Source of the DNA: Nocardia inohanensis NBRC 100128
GTDB lineage: Bacteria; Actinomycetota; Actinomycetes; Mycobacteriales; Mycobacteriaceae
DNA length: 64,000 bases
Reading direction: 5' to 3'
Assembly (NCBI RefSeq): GCF_001612945.1
Contig: NZ_BDBK01000007.1
Coordinates: forward strand, 278,406-342,405
The notes below the pieces were generated by a model. It saw nothing but the letters and a program-made list of their open reading frames with translations, did no database searches and was not told the DNA's origin. The first letter of the stretch is position 1, and every line of letters begins with the position of its first letter. The position numbers and the translations under genes are program-made. This document shows, in pieces, positions 61,406 through 64,000 of this stretch.

Positions 61406-63028
61406 TCATTTCAGCTCGATGTTCTCGAAGTCGAGGAGCCCGTTCCAGGTCATGGTCACCGAGGTGACCCGCTTGGAGTAACCCGCCGAAGCGGTGTAGT
61501 CGAAGATCGGGATGGTCGGCAGGTCACGCAGCAGCAGCGATTGCGCCACCGCGACCCGCCGCCAGGACTCCTGTTCGTCCGGTGCGGCCTCGGCCGCCGC
61601 GATCAGCCCGTCGAATTCGGCACTGTGGTAGTCGACGTCATTGGACTCCGAGGTGGAGAGGAATCCCGGCTCCAGGAACTGGAGCATGGTCGGATAGTCG
61701 CCCTGCCAGCCGTACCGGAAGGGTTTGCCGATCTTGCGGGGCACGATCTGGTCCCGGATCTGCTTGAAGGTCGGGAACGGCGCACCCACCGCCTCGATGC
61801 CGAGCGTATTGCGAATGCTGTTGACCAGCGCGTCGATCCACGCCTGATGCCCGCCGTCGGCGTTGTAGGCCAGCTCGAATTGCCCGGTCCAGGGCGCGAT
61901 CTCATCGGCCTGCGCCCAACGCCGGCGCGCCTCGTCGGGGTTGTAGTCCAGGACTTCCGCCCCCGGCAGTTTCCCGTCGAACCCCGGCAGCACCCGGGAG
62001 GTGTAGTCGCGCGCGGGGACCCGGGTGCCGTGGAAGATCTTCTGCCCGATCTGTTCCCGGTCGATGGCCATCGAAATGGCCTGCCTGCGCAGCAACCCCT
62101 CCGGACCGCTGAAATGCGGCACATTGGCTTGGATGCCGATCCATTGGTTCTGCGCGGTCGGCGCTTCCACGGCCCGTTCGCCGAGGTCCTGCTTGAACAC
62201 CCGGACCGCGCTGTCCGGAATCGTGTCGAGCATGTCCAGGTTGTCGGCCAGCAGATCCGAGTACGCGGCGTCGAAGTTGGAGTAGAAGACGAAGGTCAGG
62301 CCCTTGTTGCGGGGCGGCCGGCCACCCCGGTAGCTCTCGTTCGGCACCACGGTCAGCTGCACGTCGTGCTGCCAGGCGTCGCCATCGGCCAGGCGATAGG
62401 GACCGTTGCCGATCGGGTGCTGTCCGAACGCCTTCATATCCTGGAACGCCGCCTCCGGCAGCGGATAGAAGGGCGCGTACGCCAGCCGGGTCCGGAACTC
62501 GATGGTGGGCGCGATCAGATCCACCGTGAAGGTCAGATCGTTGACCACCTTCAACCCCGACATGGTTTGCGCCCGTGGCGGATCCGCCTGCACATCGGCG
62601 AATCCGACGATGGGCGCGTAGGTGTAGCTCTGCAACTGGGCATTGGTGATCAGCGCCCCGAAGTTCCAGGCATCCACGAAAGACCTTGCGGTGACCGGTG
62701 ATCCGTCACTGAACGTCCAGCCGGGTTTCAGCTTGATCCGGAAATGCTGCTGATCGGTGGTCTCGATGGATTCCGCCACCTCGTCGTGCAGCGCGCCCTT
62801 GGCATCGATGTACCGCAGCCCCGCGAAGAGCCGGTCCACGATCCGCCCGCCACCGTTCTCGTTGGTATTGGAGGGAATCAGCGGATTCTGCGGCTCGGTG
62901 CCGTTGACCGCGATCATGTCCCCGAACACGGGCTTGATGGTGCAGCCGGACAGCAGCGCCGAGAGCAGGGCCAGCACCGCGGCCAGCGCCACCGCGCCAC
63001 GGCGTATCGCCGGTTTCGCCAGTTCCAC
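61406..63028 (-). CDS. dppA: peptide ABC transporter substrate-binding lipoprotein
   Basis: 540 residues. Signal peptide with Arg then hydrophobic AVALAAVLALLSALLSGC; lipobox LLSGC, so the mature protein is lipid-anchored. SBP family 5 signatures: ADRLFAGLRYIDA-like region, LKPGWTFSDGSPVTARSFVD, and WQGDYPTMLQFLEPGF near the C-terminus. Binds peptides (heme has been reported as a cargo of the mycobacterial ortholog). Start of the dppABCD operon, divergent from acs. Confidence 0.93.
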   Translation of the reverse strand: MELAKPAIRRGAVALAAVLALLSALLSGCTIKPVFGDMIAVNGTEPQNPLIPSNTNENGGGRIVDRLFAGLRYIDAKGALHDEVAESIETTDQQHFRIKLKPGWTFSDGSPVTARSFVDAWNFGALITNAQLQSYTYAPIVGFADVQADPPRAQTMSGLKVVNDLTFTVDLIAPTIEFRTRLAYAPFYPLPEAAFQDMKAFGQHPIGNGPYRLADGDAWQHDVQLTVVPNESYRGGRPPRNKGLTFVFYSNFDAAYSDLLADNLDMLDTIPDSAVRVFKQDLGERAVEAPTAQNQWIGIQANVPHFSGPEGLLRRQAISMAIDREQIGQKIFHGTRVPARDYTSRVLPGFDGKLPGAEVLDYNPDEARRRWAQADEIAPWTGQFELAYNADGGHQAWIDALVNSIRNTLGIEAVGAPFPTFKQIRDQIVPRKIGKPFRYGWQGDYPTMLQFLEPGFLSTSESNDVDYHSAEFDGLIAAAEAAPDEQESWRRVAVAQSLLLRDLPTIPIFDYTASAGYSKRVTSVTMTWNGLLDFENIELK

Positions 63029-63298
63029 CTGCGCCCCCGATTCGCTTCACGGTTCGGTCATACAGAGCCTGGAAAGTTAGGAGCCGACGTTACGTGGGTT
63101 CGGCGCGCTTGTCCCGATAGTCCGGACTTCGCGCGCGACACGCCGAGCGCCGGGTCATCGCGGACGGACGTGAAAACGCTCACCATCCGCCGAGTGAGAC
63201 CGAACCGGACGGGCGAACCCGACGCAGGTCACAGTCGGTTAGTGTCGAACGTGGCCGCGGTCACCCCGCCGGCCGTACGCGAGAGAAGAAGAGACGAG
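63029..63298. promoter_or_regulatory. divergent intergenic region, dppA / acs
   Basis: 270 bp that must carry both promoters. A GTCACAGTCGGTTAGTG stretch near 63225-63245 is the only palindrome-like element and does not match a known consensus well. Confidence 0.35.
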
Positions 63299-64000
63299 AT
63301 GACCGAAACCGCCGATCACCTGGATGCGTATCCTCCGAGCGCCGAGTTCGCTGCCGCCGCCAACGGCGACGCGTCTCTCTACGATCGGGCCGCCGCCGAC
63401 CGCGAGGGCTTCTGGGCCGAGCAGGCGCAGCGGCTGCACTGGCATCAGCCCTGGGACCGCGTCCTGGATTGGGACGACGCGCCTTTCGCCAAGTGGTTCG
63501 TGGGCGGCAAGCTGAACGTCGCCTACAACTGCGTCGACCGGCACGTGCTGGACGGGCACGGGGACCAGGTCGCGATCCACTGGGAGGGCGAGCCCGGCGA
63601 TTCCCGTGACATCACCTACGCCGAACTGCTGGCCGAGGTGTCGCGGGCCGCGAACTACTTCACCGCGCTGGGCCTGGTGGCCGGGGACCGCATCGCGATC
63701 TACATGCCGATGGTGCCGGAAGCCATTGTGGCCATGCTGGCTTCGGCTCGGCTCGGCCTGACGCATTCGGTGGTGTTCGCCGGGTTCTCCCCGAGCGCGC
63801 TGCGCCAGCGGGTCGACGACGCGCAGGCGCGGCTGGTCGTCACCACCGACGGACAGTGGCGGCGCGGTAGTGCGGCTCCGCTGAAAGACGCTGTGGACGA
63901 GGCGCTTTCGGCCGAGGGCAGCAGCGTGGAGCATGTGCTCGTCGTGCGGCGCACCGGGCTGGACGTGCCGTGGACCGAGCAGCGCGATCTTTGGTGGGAC
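63299..64000 (+). CDS. acs: acetyl-CoA synthetase, N-terminal part (runs off the window)
   Basis: First 234 residues. ATG preceded by GAAGAAGAGACGAG. Acs N-terminal pattern: REGFWAEQAQRLHWHQPWDR, then APFAKWFVGGKLNVAYNCVD, DHVAIHWEGEPGDSR-like segment, ITYAELLAEVSRAANYF and AIYMPMVPEAIVAMLASARL with HSVVFAGFSP. Catalyses acetate + ATP + CoA to acetyl-CoA. The AMP-binding core and regulatory Lys would lie beyond the window. Same dppA/acs divergence as Rv3666c/Rv3667. Confidence 0.95.
   Translation, partial: MTETADHLDAYPPSAEFAAAANGDASLYDRAAADREGFWAEQAQRLHWHQPWDRVLDWDDAPFAKWFVGGKLNVAYNCVDRHVLDGHGDQVAIHWEGEPGDSRDITYAELLAEVSRAANYFTALGLVAGDRIAIYMPMVPEAIVAMLASARLGLTHSVVFAGFSPSALRQRVDDAQARLVVTTDGQWRRGSAAPLKDAVDEALSAEGSSVEHVLVVRRTGLDVPWTEQRDLWWD

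Overview
The window is a high-GC actinobacterial chromosome segment, most likely from Nocardia or a close relative in the Mycobacteriales. From memory, the conserved gene order follows the Mycobacterium tuberculosis block from about Rv3606c to Rv3667: folK-folB-folP-folE-ftsH, then hpt-tilS-metalloprotease-dacB/ppa, then holB-topA-cspA/helicase, then the ssd-tad pilus operon, an HAD phosphatase, Rv3662c-like, dppDCBA and acs. Lineage-specific genes are interleaved. There is no phage, insertion sequence, rRNA or CRISPR array. One tRNA-Thr is present.

Layout. 1-5063: tightly coupled folate operon and ftsH on the minus strand. 5245-11755: a PH/SHOCT-like protein, a DUF1266 protein, a DUF2277 protein, a PucR regulator, and an aldehyde dehydrogenase with a long Ala/Lys-rich N-terminal tail followed by an SDR. 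11793-20881: a PfkB kinase, a small P-loop kinase, two tandem membrane-anchored Ser/Thr-kinase-like proteins (the second degenerate, with repeat-rich inserts), and an amidase. 21017-27290: a LysR regulator, hpt, tilS, a zincin-like protease, dacB and ppa. 27336-32923: an MFS exporter, a crotonase, an OHCU-decarboxylase-like fragment, a YbaK protein, a flavin reductase, a LysE exporter, and a heme oxygenase under a likely IdeR box. 33106-39677: a SAM-IV riboswitch before a SufS-like enzyme, a small TetR operon divergent from an SDR/DapB-like pair, cystathionine beta-synthase and tRNA-Thr. 39812-48338: holB, DinB, topA, cspA and a DEAD/H helicase. 48339-55060: the Tad/Flp pilus operon. 55423-64000: HAD phosphatase, a probable Ms1-type RNA, a Fic-like pseudoenzyme, a peptide ABC transporter, and the start of acs.

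The strongest unusual signals are: (1) the Tad operon carries five extra reading frames between ssd, tadA, tadB and tadC, and nearly every junction is a 4-nt start/stop overlap; (2) a terminator-bounded stretch in the position of the Ms1/MTS2823 RNA; (3) a SAM-IV riboswitch in front of a SufS-like gene; (4) the tandem six-TM kinase/pseudokinase pair. Several genes here (pseudokinase, ALDH, ssd) carry in-frame low-complexity expansions, which may be a habit of this genome. All homology statements rest on motif recognition by eye; no database search was run.
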